In this document: positions 41,687-52,200 of the stretch, piece after piece
Layout of the letters: every line of letters starts with the position of its first letter
Position numbering within the stretch: position 1 is the stretch's first letter
Source of the DNA: Thalassolituus sp006212115
GTDB lineage: Bacteria > Pseudomonadota > Gammaproteobacteria > Pseudomonadales > Oceanobacteraceae
NCBI RefSeq assembly: GCF_040372045.1
Contig: NZ_BAABWH010000004.1
Reading direction: 5' to 3' (one strand)
Length of the DNA: 64,000 nucleotides
Made by a program: the position numbers and the translations under genes
Notes under the pieces: model-generated
Databases searched by the model: none
The model's input: the letters and a program-made list of their open reading frames with translations, nothing else
Told to the model about the DNA's origin: nothing

Positions 41687-44419
41687 ATGTCGACTATCAA
41701 TAGCATGAACACCCAGTCCACGCTGAAAGTGGACGGCAAAGAATACCACTACCACTCCCTGAGTAAGGCCGCAGAGCAACTGAAGGGAATAGAAAAACTC
41801 CCCAAATCGTTAAAGGTGCTGCTGGAAAACCTGCTGCGCAACGAAGACGGTGACACCGTCACCGCAGACGATATTAAGGCCATCGCCGACTGGCTGGATA
41901 AGCGTTCGTCCGACCGCGAGATTCAATACCGCCCTGCCCGCGTACTGATGCAGGATTTCACCGGTGTACCTGCGGTTGTGGACCTCGCCGCCATGCGTGA
42001 TGCCATCGCCCGCGCAGGCGGTGACCCGGAGAGCATCAATCCGCTCTCACCCGTTGATCTTGTGATTGACCACTCAGTGATGGTGGATCGCTTTGCTGAT
42101 GATCAGGCATTTCACGATAACGTAGAAATTGAAATGCAACGCAATGGCGAGCGCTACGCCTTCCTGCGCTGGGGCCAGACCGCCTTTGATAATTTCCGCG
42201 TAGTGCCGCCCGGTACTGGTATCTGTCACCAGGTGAACCTTGAATATCTCGCGCAAAGCGTATGGTCGGCCAATATTAACGGCGAAGACTGGGCTTACCC
42301 GGATACGCTCGTAGGTACTGACTCGCACACCACTATGATTAACGGTATTGGCGTACTCGGCTGGGGTGTGGGCGGCATCGAAGCAGAAGCTGCAATGCTG
42401 GGCCAACCTGTGTCGATGCTGATTCCAGAAGTGATTGGTTTCAAACTCACAGGCAAACTGCCCGAAGGCGTAACCGCGACAGACTTGGTGCTTACGGTCA
42501 CTCAGATGCTGCGTAAAAAAGGAGTGGTCGGTAAATTCGTTGAATTCTATGGTGACGGCCTTGCCGACCTGCCACTCGCTGACCGTGCCACCATCGCCAA
42601 TATGGCACCGGAGTACGGTGCGACCTGTGGTTTCTTCCCCGTCGACGATGAAACCCTCAATTACATGCGCTTAAGTGGTCGCCCCGATGATGTAATCAAA
42701 CGAGTTGAAGCCTACTGCAAGGCTCAGGGCTTGTGGCGTGAAGCCGGTGATGAGCCTGAATTCACCGATAGCCTGCATCTCGATATGAGCACAGTAGAAG
42801 CCAGCCTCGCTGGACCACGCCGCCCACAGGATCGCGTGGCCCTGCCAGACGTTCCGGATACCTTCGACGAGCTGCTGGCATTGCAGGTAACACCTGCGGA
42901 TGATGAGCAGGCGCGACTGGAAAGCGAAGGTGGCAGCGGCACGGCCGTAGGCGGCCCGAACGCACAGGCAACCGTAACGATTGACGGCGAAGAACACACC
43001 ATGAGCCACGGTGCCGTGGTGATTGCTGCTATTACCTCCTGCACCAACACATCGAACCCAAGCGTCATGATGGCGGCCGGTCTGGTTGCGAAAAAAGCCA
43101 TAGAACTGGGCATGGTGCGTAAACCTTGGGTGAAATCCTCACTCGCTCCCGGCTCGAAAGTCGTAACCGACTACCTGGAAAAAGCCGAACTCACACCGTA
43201 TCTGGATAAGCTCGGCTTTAACCTGGTCGGCTACGGCTGTACCACGTGTATCGGTAACTCGGGCCCACTCCCCGATGAGATTGCCAAAGCCATCACCGAG
43301 CATGACCTGACCGTGTCAGCGGTACTATCCGGTAACCGTAATTTCGAGGGGCGTGTACACCCGCACGTCAAAGCCAACTGGTTAGCGTCACCGCCCCTTG
43401 TTGTTGCTTACGCGCTCGCCGGAAATACCCGCATTAATTTAAAAACCGAACCGCTCGGTCTGGATAAAGACAACAAGCCGGTGTATCTGAAAGATATCTG
43501 GCCAACCAATGCCGAAATTGCCGAGGCCGTTGCCAAAGTCGATGATGGCATGTTCCGCTCCCGTTACGCCGATGTATTCAGCGGCGATAAGCACTGGCAA
43601 GGCATTGATATCAGCGAAGGGAAAACCTACGCCTGGGACGACAATTCAAGCTACGTGCAAAACCCGCCGTTTTTTGATGACATCGACAAACCTCTAAAAC
43701 CCTTAGAGAACGTCGAAAACGCGCGCGTGTTAGCGCTCTTTGGTGACTCCATCACCACCGACCATATTTCACCAGCGGGTAACATCAAAACCAGCTCACC
43801 GGCGGGTGAATATCTACAGAGCCTTGGGGTAAAACCAGAAGACTTTAATTCGTATGGCTCGCGTCGCGGTAATCATGAAGTCATGATGCGCGGTACGTTC
43901 GCCAACATCCGAATCCGTAATCAGATGCTCGGCGGCGAAGAAGGTGGAGAAACGATTCACACACCAAGCGGTGAACGCATGGCCATCTACGATGCAGCCA
44001 TGCGCTACCAGAAAGAAGGTACGCCGCTGGTCGTATTAGCGGGTAAGGAATACGGCACCGGCTCCAGTCGCGATTGGGCCGCGAAGGGTACGATTCTGCT
44101 TGGCGTAAAAGCGGTGATTGCAGAGAGTTTTGAACGTATTCACCGCTCCAACCTGGTCGGCATGGGGGTTCTGCCATTGCAGTTTGTTGATGGCCAGAAC
44201 ATTGCCGAGCTTGGCTTAACCGGGCAGGAAACCATCAATATCAAAGGCATTAACGATGAGCTGAAGCCCAATCAACGTCTTGAAGTCGAAGCTATAGATG
44301 AAAACGGCAAAACCACATCATTTAATGTGCAGTGCCGTATCGATACCCGTAATGAAATCAGCTACTTCAAAGCAGGTGGGATTCTGCATTATGTGTTGCG
44401 CGAGCTGATTGCAAAATAA
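41687..44419 (+). CDS. acnA: Aconitate hydratase A
   Basis: A 910-residue citric-acid-cycle enzyme that turns citrate into isocitrate. I start at ATG 41687 (MSTINSMNTQSTLKV); an ATG at 41663 in frame is less likely. The [4Fe-4S] ligands are C452 (TSCTNTSNPSVM) and C518/C521 (GYGCTTCIGNSGPL). The swivelling C-terminal domain has FGDSITTDHISPAGNI, SYGSRRGNHEVMMRGTFANIRIRN and GKEYGTGSSRDWAAKG. Length and sequence fit the AcnA/IRP1 branch rather than AcnB. A long hairpin at 44446-44474 follows. Confidence 0.95.
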   Translation: MSTINSMNTQSTLKVDGKEYHYHSLSKAAEQLKGIEKLPKSLKVLLENLLRNEDGDTVTADDIKAIADWLDKRSSDREIQYRPARVLMQDFTGVPAVVDLAAMRDAIARAGGDPESINPLSPVDLVIDHSVMVDRFADDQAFHDNVEIEMQRNGERYAFLRWGQTAFDNFRVVPPGTGICHQVNLEYLAQSVWSANINGEDWAYPDTLVGTDSHTTMINGIGVLGWGVGGIEAEAAMLGQPVSMLIPEVIGFKLTGKLPEGVTATDLVLTVTQMLRKKGVVGKFVEFYGDGLADLPLADRATIANMAPEYGATCGFFPVDDETLNYMRLSGRPDDVIKRVEAYCKAQGLWREAGDEPEFTDSLHLDMSTVEASLAGPRRPQDRVALPDVPDTFDELLALQVTPADDEQARLESEGGSGTAVGGPNAQATVTIDGEEHTMSHGAVVIAAITSCTNTSNPSVMMAAGLVAKKAIELGMVRKPWVKSSLAPGSKVVTDYLEKAELTPYLDKLGFNLVGYGCTTCIGNSGPLPDEIAKAITEHDLTVSAVLSGNRNFEGRVHPHVKANWLASPPLVVAYALAGNTRINLKTEPLGLDKDNKPVYLKDIWPTNAEIAEAVAKVDDGMFRSRYADVFSGDKHWQGIDISEGKTYAWDDNSSYVQNPPFFDDIDKPLKPLENVENARVLALFGDSITTDHISPAGNIKTSSPAGEYLQSLGVKPEDFNSYGSRRGNHEVMMRGTFANIRIRNQMLGGEEGGETIHTPSGERMAIYDAAMRYQKEGTPLVVLAGKEYGTGSSRDWAAKGTILLGVKAVIAESFERIHRSNLVGMGVLPLQFVDGQNIAELGLTGQETINIKGINDELKPNQRLEVEAIDENGKTTSFNVQCRIDTRNEISYFKAGGILHYVLRELIAK

Positions 44420-44445
44420 GCGCAACGAGATAACGTTAAGGAAAC

Positions 44446-44474
44446 TGGCAAAGCGGGAGCGCCCCGCTTTGCCA
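44446..44474. terminator. Long hairpin between convergent acnA and paeA
   Basis: TGGCAAAGCGGG (44446-44457) pairs perfectly with CCCGCTTTGCCA (44463-44474), leaving a five-base loop. It lies 27 bp after the acnA stop and 11 bp after that of paeA on the other strand. No T-run is present on either side. It could end transcription from both directions or stabilise the mRNA ends. Confidence 0.7.
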
Positions 44475-44484
44475 TCTACCAACC

Positions 44485-45765
44485 TCATCCATTCAATCGG
44501 GTGACGAGCAACTGCTCTACCCGCACGCCCTCAAGATCCAGTACCTCGAATTTATAGCCCTCGTACAGGCACGAGTCTGTCTTTCGCGGAAGACGCTTAA
44601 GCTGATGAATCATAAACCCGGCGACCGTTTCGTATTGTCCGCGTTCGGGGAATTCGTCAATATCCAACGTTCGCATGACGTCACTGATGGGCGTCATGCC
44701 ATCCATCAACCATGAGTGTTCATCACGCTGAATAATCAACTGATCATCCTCGTGCGTGATCAACTGCCCCATAAAACCACTGAGCATGTCCTTGACCGTC
44801 ACCAGCCCCACAACCGTTGCGTATTCGTTTACCACGACGGCAAACGGCTGAGTCGCTGTTTTAAAGGCATTCAGGCCTTCTGCGAGGGTCAGGGTCTCTG
44901 GCAGATACAGAACATCCTTCGAGAAGCTCAACGCCGAAAGTCCCGACATCTCACCCTTCAACACCTGCTGGAGAATCATCTTGGATTCTACCGAGCCGCG
45001 TATCTTCTCCAGCGATCCGTCACACACGAGAAAATCGTTATGTGGATGATCCACCACCTTCTGCGAAATCGATTCGACCGACTCATCGAGATCGAAGTAC
45101 ACAATCTGATCGCGCGGCGTCATTACGCCGCTAATAAGCGCAGTATCGAGATCAAATACGTTGCCAATCAGTTCGTATTCCTGCTGCTGCAAACTGCCGT
45201 CTTCAGCACCGGCGTCCATCATGGCGACGATATCCTCAGTAGTGACTTGCTCTTCCCGCTCCGTTGGCAGTTTCAGTAACCGAAGGACTGCATTGGTAAT
45301 ACCGTTAAACAACATCACTAACGGCATCACCGCATACGTCACCCAGCGCATCGGCGTGACCAGACGCACCGCCGTGGCCTCAGGGAGGTTCACTGCAATG
45401 CGTTTTGGCAACAGGTCGGCAAAGAGAATGAAAAGCGCAGTAATGCAAAAGAAAGACAGCACAAAACTGACCTCTTCCAGCGCAGGGCCCTGATACACCA
45501 TGCCAAGGGCGTCTTTAACGTAAGGCGTGAGTGCCTCTTCACCAATAATACCGCCCAGAATCGAAATGGCGTTCAGCGCGATCTGAGCCATGGCAAAAAA
45601 AGCACCGGGATCTTGCTGCAGGGCAAGCACGTCCTGAGCCTGGTGATTACCCTCACCCGCCAAAACACGCAGTTTAATCTTGCGCGATGCCGCAATACCG
45701 ATTTCGGCCATCGCAAAGCAAGCGCTGGCGCCGATCAAGAGCGCAATCGCAAACATTTCATTCAT
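44485..45765 (-). CDS. paeA: PaeA/YtfL-like CNNM-CorC family membrane protein
   Basis: About 426 residues from the ATG at 45763-45765 (MNEMFAIALLIGASACFAMAEIG); the upstream in-frame leader is not conserved-looking. Three to four transmembrane helices form a CNNM domain (FAMAEIGIAASRKIKLRVLAGEGNHQAQDVLALQQDPGAFFAMAQIALNAISILGGIIGEEAL). A CBS pair (VMTPRDQIVYFDLDESVESISQKV and FAVVVNEYATVVGLVTVKDML) and a CorC/HlyC C-terminal domain (SWLMDGMTPISDVMRTLDIDEFPERGQYETVAGFMIHQLKRLP) follow. It aligns well from memory with E. coli YtfL, now PaeA, which exports polyamines. The family name is firm; the substrate is not. Confidence 0.88.
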   Translation of the reverse strand: MNEMFAIALLIGASACFAMAEIGIAASRKIKLRVLAGEGNHQAQDVLALQQDPGAFFAMAQIALNAISILGGIIGEEALTPYVKDALGMVYQGPALEEVSFVLSFFCITALFILFADLLPKRIAVNLPEATAVRLVTPMRWVTYAVMPLVMLFNGITNAVLRLLKLPTEREEQVTTEDIVAMMDAGAEDGSLQQQEYELIGNVFDLDTALISGVMTPRDQIVYFDLDESVESISQKVVDHPHNDFLVCDGSLEKIRGSVESKMILQQVLKGEMSGLSALSFSKDVLYLPETLTLAEGLNAFKTATQPFAVVVNEYATVVGLVTVKDMLSGFMGQLITHEDDQLIIQRDEHSWLMDGMTPISDVMRTLDIDEFPERGQYETVAGFMIHQLKRLPRKTDSCLYEGYKFEVLDLEGVRVEQLLVTRLNG

Positions 45766-45992
45766 GGAGTCATCACCCGCTAAAGCAAACAGTAAACACA
45801 GGTGAACCGGCGGAGCCGCCTTATCGTGATAAGCGTTGGGGAGGTCGGGGTTCAACGCTTAATATATGCCAGATTTGGAGGGACGCAAGGAAAATTGGAG
45901 TCGTATCGATATCCTCGACAACTACTGAGTAACACATCACTTTCTCTGCCACGGGAGTGACGCATTAGCCCGAACGTAGTCACGTCGAGAGC

Positions 45993-46481
45993 CTAATCAA
46001 ACACACCATGGTAGGCCACACGTATAGCACCCCAGGTATTTCTGATTGTGCCGCACCGCTCAAAGCCGTTTTTCTCCAATAGTCTTTGCATGGGAAGGTT
46101 ATCTGAATGAGTATCCACCTTGATATTACTGTAACGATCGACACACCAGTCAACACAACGCTGTCCAATTCCCCGGCCAGAAGTCGAGACGGCTAACCGA
46201 TGGATAACTGCGTACGTGTCCTCGTTGCGCCAGTCTCCATCATAAATGACGTTATAGCTCGGATCTTCGCTCTCACTTAAAACGAAAGCAGCAACTAACT
46301 CATCATTGTCACGGCAAACATATAAACACCCCGACTGGATGTCGCTACTAATCAAATCAGGCGAAGGGTATCCATCAACCCATTGATTAGGGTTGCCAGT
46401 ATTAATCATCTGAAGCCTTGCCAACTCATAAAGCTTCACCAGTTCATCAAGATCACTGGGGCTTGAGGTGTCAATTATCAT
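45993..46481 (-). CDS. GNAT family N-acetyltransferase
   Basis: A 162-residue single GNAT domain. LVKLYELARLQMINTGNPNQWVDGYPS opens the fold; ELVAAFVLSESED forms the central strands. The acetyl-CoA motif A is IHRLAVSTSGRGIGQRCVDWCVDRY, and LPMQRLLEKNGFERCGTIRN is motif B. It resembles a small group of GNATs in which the Gln-Trp near residue 37 is kept, but the substrate is unknown. It is separated from paeA by ~230 bp with no visible gene, and its 5' end is 43 bp from the end of the SPFH gene on the same strand. Confidence 0.85.
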   Translation of the reverse strand: MIIDTSSPSDLDELVKLYELARLQMINTGNPNQWVDGYPSPDLISSDIQSGCLYVCRDNDELVAAFVLSESEDPSYNVIYDGDWRNEDTYAVIHRLAVSTSGRGIGQRCVDWCVDRYSNIKVDTHSDNLPMQRLLEKNGFERCGTIRNTWGAIRVAYHGVFD

Positions 46482-46524
46482 AATTTTCTAACATTGAAGT
46501 ACTACAAGTACGATACGCCAAAGC

Positions 46525-47289
46525 TCAGGAAGCATGATTCTGATGCGCTTGAACCTGCACAACCGGTTGGGCACTTTCACCACTACACAGAACGACCAAA
46601 AGATTCGTTACCAGTTGCTCCTGCGCAGGCGTCGATAACGCGATACCGTCGTCATCCAACTGAGTGCAGGCATCTTTAACCAATGCAACCGCACCATCAA
46701 CGATGGTCTTTCTGGCATCAATAAAAGCTTGCGCCTGCTGGCGCATCAACATGGCTTGCGCAATCTCTGGTGCATAAGCCAAATCATTGAACTTAACCGA
46801 TTCAACCACGATACCGGACACATCCACTGCTTCCTGAAGTTCAGCAACCAACTCAGCAGAGATTTCATCGCTTTCGTTTTTAAGGCACAACACATCTGTG
46901 TCCTTATGATCGTAAGGATACTTCGAGCAAACACGCTTGATAATCGCACTCGCCTGATCTTCGATAAACTTGTGCGGGGAGGCGACATCGATGGCTGCCT
47001 TGCGAGTGTCGTCAATCCGGTAAACCAGGATGGCACTGATGTTAATCGGGTTTCCGTTCAAGTCGACCACGGTACTCGAGGATACCTCAAGAGTGCTGTC
47101 CTGAGTCGAGATCCGACGAATTTCCCGACCGACCGGATGCCGCCACCGGATACCTTCTTTCTTATCCACGCCCATGAATTCGCCAAAGCTGAGGATGACT
47201 GCCTCCTCCCTTGGACGTACAACGTAAAAGCCAAGCAGCAGGATTGGTGGAAATACTAATCCCGTAATCAAGCGTATAAAAAATCCCAT
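46525..47289 (-). CDS. SPFH/Band-7 domain membrane protein
   Basis: A 254-residue protein. An N-terminal transmembrane anchor (LITGLVFPPILLLGFYVV) precedes a Band-7 domain (~28-190: VRPREEAVILSFGEFMGVDKKEGIRWRHPVGREIRRI, VVDLNGNPINISAILVYRIDDTRKAAIDV, VDVSGIVVESVKFNDLAYAPEIAQAMLMRQQAQAFIDARKTIVDGAV). Members of this family form ring-like membrane assemblies and hold partner proteins. It lacks the long coiled coil of flotillins, and is closest in layout to stomatin/HflK-like forms. It starts behind AAGGGAG. It heads a cluster with two unknown genes upstream. Confidence 0.85.
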   Translation of the reverse strand: MGFFIRLITGLVFPPILLLGFYVVRPREEAVILSFGEFMGVDKKEGIRWRHPVGREIRRISTQDSTLEVSSSTVVDLNGNPINISAILVYRIDDTRKAAIDVASPHKFIEDQASAIIKRVCSKYPYDHKDTDVLCLKNESDEISAELVAELQEAVDVSGIVVESVKFNDLAYAPEIAQAMLMRQQAQAFIDARKTIVDGAVALVKDACTQLDDDGIALSTPAQEQLVTNLLVVLCSGESAQPVVQVQAHQNHAS

Positions 47290-47322
47290 TATTGGTTTAC
47301 TCCCTTATTGTCATTAAAAACT

Positions 47323-47799
47323 TCAGTTCAATCGAATTCCGTAGACCTCATAGCTATCGCCATCGGTAGCCACTGTTATCTTAAGAATGCCAGATCGATC
47401 CAACTCACTTTCGTCTGAAAATTTAACTGAAAAGTACAGGTTATAGTAGTTGTTGCTACCCTTGTTTCCAGCAAACTCGGAGTACTGGAAGACGCCACCA
47501 CTGACTTCATCATAGTATTGCTTCAGACGAGAAAACTCCTTAATGGCCTTCTCTTCCGAAAACTGTGCTTTCGCAACAGGACTAAAGATGTCATATAACC
47601 CTTCAAAGTCCCCTGCATTAAACATGCGCTGAAACCGGTTATACAGCCGTGCCTTCTCAGCATCAGTGAATACTGCAGGCAAAGCGTTTAAAGATGCTCT
47701 CTCTTTTGGAGAGACACCTCCCTGATTAACACCGAACCAACAGGTTGCAACCAAGTTCAGAACCAGAAGAACAACAATAACGATTTGAGATCTTTGCAT
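47323..47799 (-). CDS. Hypothetical anchored protein, NTF2-like pattern
   Basis: A 158-residue protein. The N-terminus (QIVIVVLLVLNLVATCWFGV) is a signal peptide or membrane anchor; the cysteine near its end does not form a clean lipobox. The exported domain (DAEKARLYNRFQRMFNAGDFEGLYDIFSPVAKAQFSEEKAIKEFSRLKQYYDEV, then strands to the end) has the cone-shaped NTF2/DUF3887-like pattern, which binds small ligands or other proteins. Function unknown. It lies 33 bp upstream of the SPFH gene on the same strand and may work with it. Confidence 0.6.
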   Translation of the reverse strand: MQRSQIVIVVLLVLNLVATCWFGVNQGGVSPKERASLNALPAVFTDAEKARLYNRFQRMFNAGDFEGLYDIFSPVAKAQFSEEKAIKEFSRLKQYYDEVSGGVFQYSEFAGNKGSNNYYNLYFSVKFSDESELDRSGILKITVATDGDSYEVYGIRLN

Positions 47800-47891
47800 G
47801 CGAGGTTTTCCAACGTTTTAGTTGGTACTAAGTGTATCAGTCATTAACGTTTAGTTGAGAACATCACATGTCAGAGGCAATTTATCAAAAG

Positions 47892-48560
47892 CTAATCGCC
47901 ACCACCGCATCCGCCCCCTCCATCAGAATCACTGGAGCCACCGAAGAACCCACCGCATCCGCCCGTACTGCCCGCGCATCCAGATGCACAACCAATATGA
48001 GCGGCACAGTAGTCGTTGCCCCGGCCATTATAAAAACCAAGCAAGCAGTTTTTTGAATAAAAGAAGCCATCTTCGATATTCAGCTGCTTATCGATTGAGA
48101 AAAGCAGCGGTAGTTCTGCCGGACGTGCTGGATCGATCCTATGCCTTGCGCACGATAAGCGCCAAGCCCGCTTAATGCCATCTTGTGCCACGGTTGGAGA
48201 GCTCATAGCTTCAGTTGGTGTGTGGTGTAGAAATCTCCCAAGTCCCTTCTTACAGAATTTTTCATACGGACGTGTATACAGAATAAACTCATGCCAAGCG
48301 ACATCAACCACTTGAGATGGCATTGAAACCATACGTCCCTTGGCCATCTTACAAATATAGAAGTATTCCCTGAGCCCACTTAGAACCAGTTGTATCTGAT
48401 CATCATTCAAATGTGGATAGTGGTTCTGTACCTTCTTACCAATCGAATGAAAAAATCGATAATTCTCGATATAAGCCAATTGATGGGATCTTCTGATCCG
48501 GTACAGTAGGTAAACAGCTAAAGCTATAAAAACTGAAAGAAAGACTATGTCACTGTTCAT
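47892..48560 (-). CDS. Glycine-rich-domain (GRDP-like) membrane protein with Gly/Cys tail
   Basis: A 222-residue protein. One N-terminal helix (DIVFLSVFIALAVYLLYRI) is followed by a segment like the bacterial glycine-rich-domain proteins: REYFYICKMAKGRMVSMPSQVVDVAWHEFILYTRPYEKFCKKGLGRFLHHTPTE, with the WHxxxLxTxxYxxFCxxxxGxxLHH pattern. The last ~45 residues are rich in Gly and Cys (GCASGCAGSTGGCGG...GGGGCGGGD), with eight or so cysteines in the C-terminal 60, like a metal or disulfide module. The tail and anchor are typical of the family; the function is unknown. It is the first gene of the trio with the anchored protein and SPFH genes. Confidence 0.65.
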   Translation of the reverse strand: MNSDIVFLSVFIALAVYLLYRIRRSHQLAYIENYRFFHSIGKKVQNHYPHLNDDQIQLVLSGLREYFYICKMAKGRMVSMPSQVVDVAWHEFILYTRPYEKFCKKGLGRFLHHTPTEAMSSPTVAQDGIKRAWRLSCARHRIDPARPAELPLLFSIDKQLNIEDGFFYSKNCLLGFYNGRGNDYCAAHIGCASGCAGSTGGCGGFFGGSSDSDGGGGCGGGD

Positions 48561-48826
48561 CCATTAAACCTTCATGATATCCAAATCACCCAAAATCGGA
48601 GTGGTGACCTAAATGCGCTAATCGCCTCAATTAATTTTTTATCTTCACTGCAACGGAGCTGCCTTCGCGATATTGTTTTCACCATCGTGACAGCAGGAAC
48701 GGATCAATTCCGAGAGTAATCACCACTTCCTGAATCTGCCTCCATGAATCAAGCTCAACTGAGTCAATTTGACTAAAAACCGTTTGAACAATATCAAGCC
48801 TTTCTTGGCAGAGTATATTCTGGCAT

Positions 48827-49096
48827 TAGACACCTCGTCAGATTGACTTTGGTGTCCGTTTTATCGGGGCAAGATCAGGGATTCAACTTTTAGCCTTGAG
48901 AAGAATGATTCTACGGCAGCCATATCCCAGCAGTTTCCCTTTCTGTCCATACTATGGCGCATGCCTTTGTTAAGCAACCGATTCCAATCATCCGAATTAC
49001 CTACATTAGATTCTGGGTTCAGACTGTAGCTGTTATATTTGTCCTTCGTTTTCCTAGTCATTTAAAGAGTCTCATCAGGTAGTAGTGAGGTGTCTA
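48827..49096 (-). mobile_element. Collapsed IS3-family element with intact 10 bp inverted repeats
   Basis: A 270 bp segment bounded by perfect inverted repeats TAGACACCTC (48827-48836) and GAGGTGTCTA (49087-49096). Inside, on the minus strand, lies an open frame joining the start of an IS3 orfA (MTRKTKDKY) to the C-terminal end of an orfB transposase. It is thus an internal-deletion relic. No target duplication could be recognised at the ends. The flanks (48561-48826 and 49097-49280) have no gene I can support; the second is the putA promoter region. Confidence 0.75.
48861..49061 (-). pseudogene. IS3-family transposase remnant
   Basis: A 66-codon frame. The C-terminal part GMRHSMDRKGNCWDMAAVESFFSRLKVE is a diagnostic piece of IS3-family OrfB, close to the last catalytic glutamate (in AVESFFSRLK). 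The front (MTRKTKDKYNSYSLN) is like the beginning of OrfA, so nearly the whole transposase between them has been deleted. The asparagine usually found after NCWD is replaced by methionine. It cannot be active. Confidence 0.85.
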
Positions 49097-49280
49097 CTTT
49101 TCATGGATATTCAGCTCACAACCGCCCAATATCCGAGTTAACCCCCCTACTCTCTTTACGTTCAGTTTGTCCGTATCGCTATTCGGCTCTAGCACTTATT
49201 TATTAATTTATGCCAACTCGTAGGATGCGCACTTGCCAATGAAGCCCTAAACTTAAGTGAGTGAAACAGGTGGATGATGT

Positions 49281-52200
49281 ATGGCTGAGAACTTCAGTGC
49301 AGAGCGAATGCTAACGGGCAAGATGTCGTCAATGCCGGTATCGGGCTGGATGTCGTTGATTCGAGCGGGTTATTACACGGGTGGCTGCTCAGACGAGACT
49401 CAGCTCGTCCGCGCGATGGCAGAGCAGATGTCAGAGCCATTGATGGCCCATGCCTCCCGCGAGGCCTGTCGAATGATCACAGAGCTGCGCGACCATACCG
49501 ACGAGTTGTCCTTGTTTGACCAGTTTATGCAAGAGTACAGCCTGGATAACGACGAAGGCCTGACGCTGATGATTATCGCTGAGGCGCTATTGCGTATACC
49601 TGATAAGGCCTCGCGCGATGCGTTTATCCGCGCTGAGATCTCGCAGGCGGACTGGGAGAAGCATCTAAGCCACAGCCCGTCGAATTGGGTCAATATGGCA
49701 ACGCGGGGCCTGTCGGTTAGCGGCCGCATGGCGCGTTTAAAGAATGCACTCGGCCGGTTGATCACTCGCCCCGGCGAACCCGTGATTCGCAATGCCCTAC
49801 AATACGCAATGCAGATGCTGGGGAATCAGTTTGTATTGGGTGAGGATATCAGCAGCGCCCGCGCCATTGCCGATCGGACCCACTCTGAAGTGTCGGCGTT
49901 CTCCTACGATATGCTTGGTGAAGCGGCCGTCTGCAATGACGATGCAGAGAAGTACCTCAGCGCGTATCGATCTGCGCTGCAGGAAATCGCTCAGCAGAAT
50001 GCCTCTGGTGCGGAGACTGGCAAGCGGCCCTGCTCGCTGTCGATTAAGCTCTCTGCTCTCCACCCTCGTTATGAAGACACAAAGAAGCAAAACGTAAAAG
50101 CAGAGCTCTACCAACGGCTGGCAAGTCTGGTGCGAGAGGCACGCGAGCTATCGGTACCGGTAACGATCGATGCCGAAGAGGCAGATCGTTTAGTGCTATC
50201 CCTTGAACTGTTTGAGCAAGTGCTGACAACCGATGCGGCAGGCTGGGGGGAGTTTGGCCTCGCCGTTCAGGCCTACAGCAAACGTGCGCTGCCTGTTCTC
50301 GGCTGGCTGGATGCACTGGCTCGCGAGGAGAATGTCCGCATTCCGGTTCGGCTGGTCAAAGGTGCCTACTGGGATAATGAGATAAAACTCGCACAGCAGC
50401 GTGGCTTGCCCGGCTATCCGGTATTTACGCGAAAAGAACACACAGATCTGTCGTATCTGGCCTGCGCCGCCTTTATGTTGAAGAGCGCGCAGCTATATCC
50501 GCAGTTTGCCACTCATAATGCCCACACACTGATCGCGGTATCGGCGATGGCTGATGCGTTATCCAACGGTATTAGTACTGAGGACACCTGTGAATTCCAG
50601 CGGCTTCAGGGTATGGGCGAGCCCCTATACGAACAATGGCAAGAAAAACGACGCGATTACACCCGCACCTATGCCCCCGTTGGTGAACACAAGGAGCTGT
50701 TGCCCTACTTAGTTCGACGCCTGCTCGAGAACGGCGCGAATACCTCGTTTGTACACCACCTTTGGAAAACGGACATCAGCCCAGAAATACTTGCGGCATC
50801 ACCATTGGATATTACACGTGAGCACAGCTTTGCACCGGCTAAGGATATTCCCTCTCCTGCGGACATACTTGCGCCACGCAAGAACTCCACGGGGTTAAAT
50901 CTGAATAATCGCGATGAGTGCGACGCGCTAGTTGCAGGTATGCAGCGCTGGCAGACACATCAGTGGCATGCTCGCCCCCAGGTCCAGGTGAGTAGCTTAA
51001 CGACCTACCAGCCTGATGTGGTTGTGCGTTGTCCGTTTAGTGCACGAGATAAAGTCGGCTTAGTCCAGTGGGTTCACCCTGACGATGCGTATGCCATCCT
51101 TCAAACTGCGGAGCATGCATTTAAGAAATGGAATAATGAACCGCGCCCTGCATTTGCCGCACTTCGCCAGACGTGGCTTTACACCCTTGCGGATGTACTG
51201 GAGGAACACCGCCACGAGCTCATCACTCTGTGCGTTCGCGAGGCGGGGAAAACGTTGCAGGATGCCGTCGACGAAATTCGCGAAGCAGTGGACTTCTGCC
51301 GCTATTACGCAGGATTTATTGATAACGGTTTTGCAGAACCCATTCGTCTCCCCGGGCCAACGGGTGAACTGAATCAACTGCATTATGAAGGGCGAGGTAT
51401 CTGGCTGTGTATCAGCCCCTGGAATTTCCCTCTCGCAATTTTTATTGGCCAAATCACCGCTGCCATCGCCGCTGGAAATGCCGTCATTGCAAAACCTGCT
51501 GAGGCGACCAGTTTAATCGCCGCCCGTGCCGTAGAGCTGGCTTACAGCGCGGGGATTCCCCAAGAGTTATTGCAGTGTGTACCTGGCTCTGGCCCTATCC
51601 TTGGAGATGTATTCTGTAACGACAGACGTCTTGCCGGTGTCGCGTTTACCGGCTCACATAAAACGGCGCATAAAATTGCGATGGATCTCGCCCATCGCCG
51701 CGGCCCTATTGCCAGTTTTATTGCTGAAACCGGCGGTCAGAATGCCATGATCGTTGATTCCACCGCACTGCCTGAGCAAGTTGTGAAAGATATAATCCGC
51801 TCTGCATTTGGCAGTGCTGGGCAGCGGTGTTCTGCTTTGCGCGTGCTGTATCTTCAGGAAGACATCGCGGAAGAAGTTATTCGCTTATTACAAGGCGCGA
51901 TGAAAGAATTGGTAGTGGGGAATCCGGGTGATCCTGCTACAGACATAGGCCCGGTAATTTCTATGCAGGCGAAAAATGCTCTGCATGCGCATAGCCGTTA
52001 CCTGAAGAGCCACGGCAAGCTGATTGCGAAAGTAGAAGACGTTCCAGAGGAAGGCTTCTACGTCGCCCCGGCGGCGTACGAAATTGAATCTATCTCGGAG
52101 TTAGAGGACGAACACTTCGGTCCAATTTTACACGTTATCCGTTACCGTAATGCGGACCTAGATACGGTTATTGAAGACATTAACAATACAGACTTCGGGC

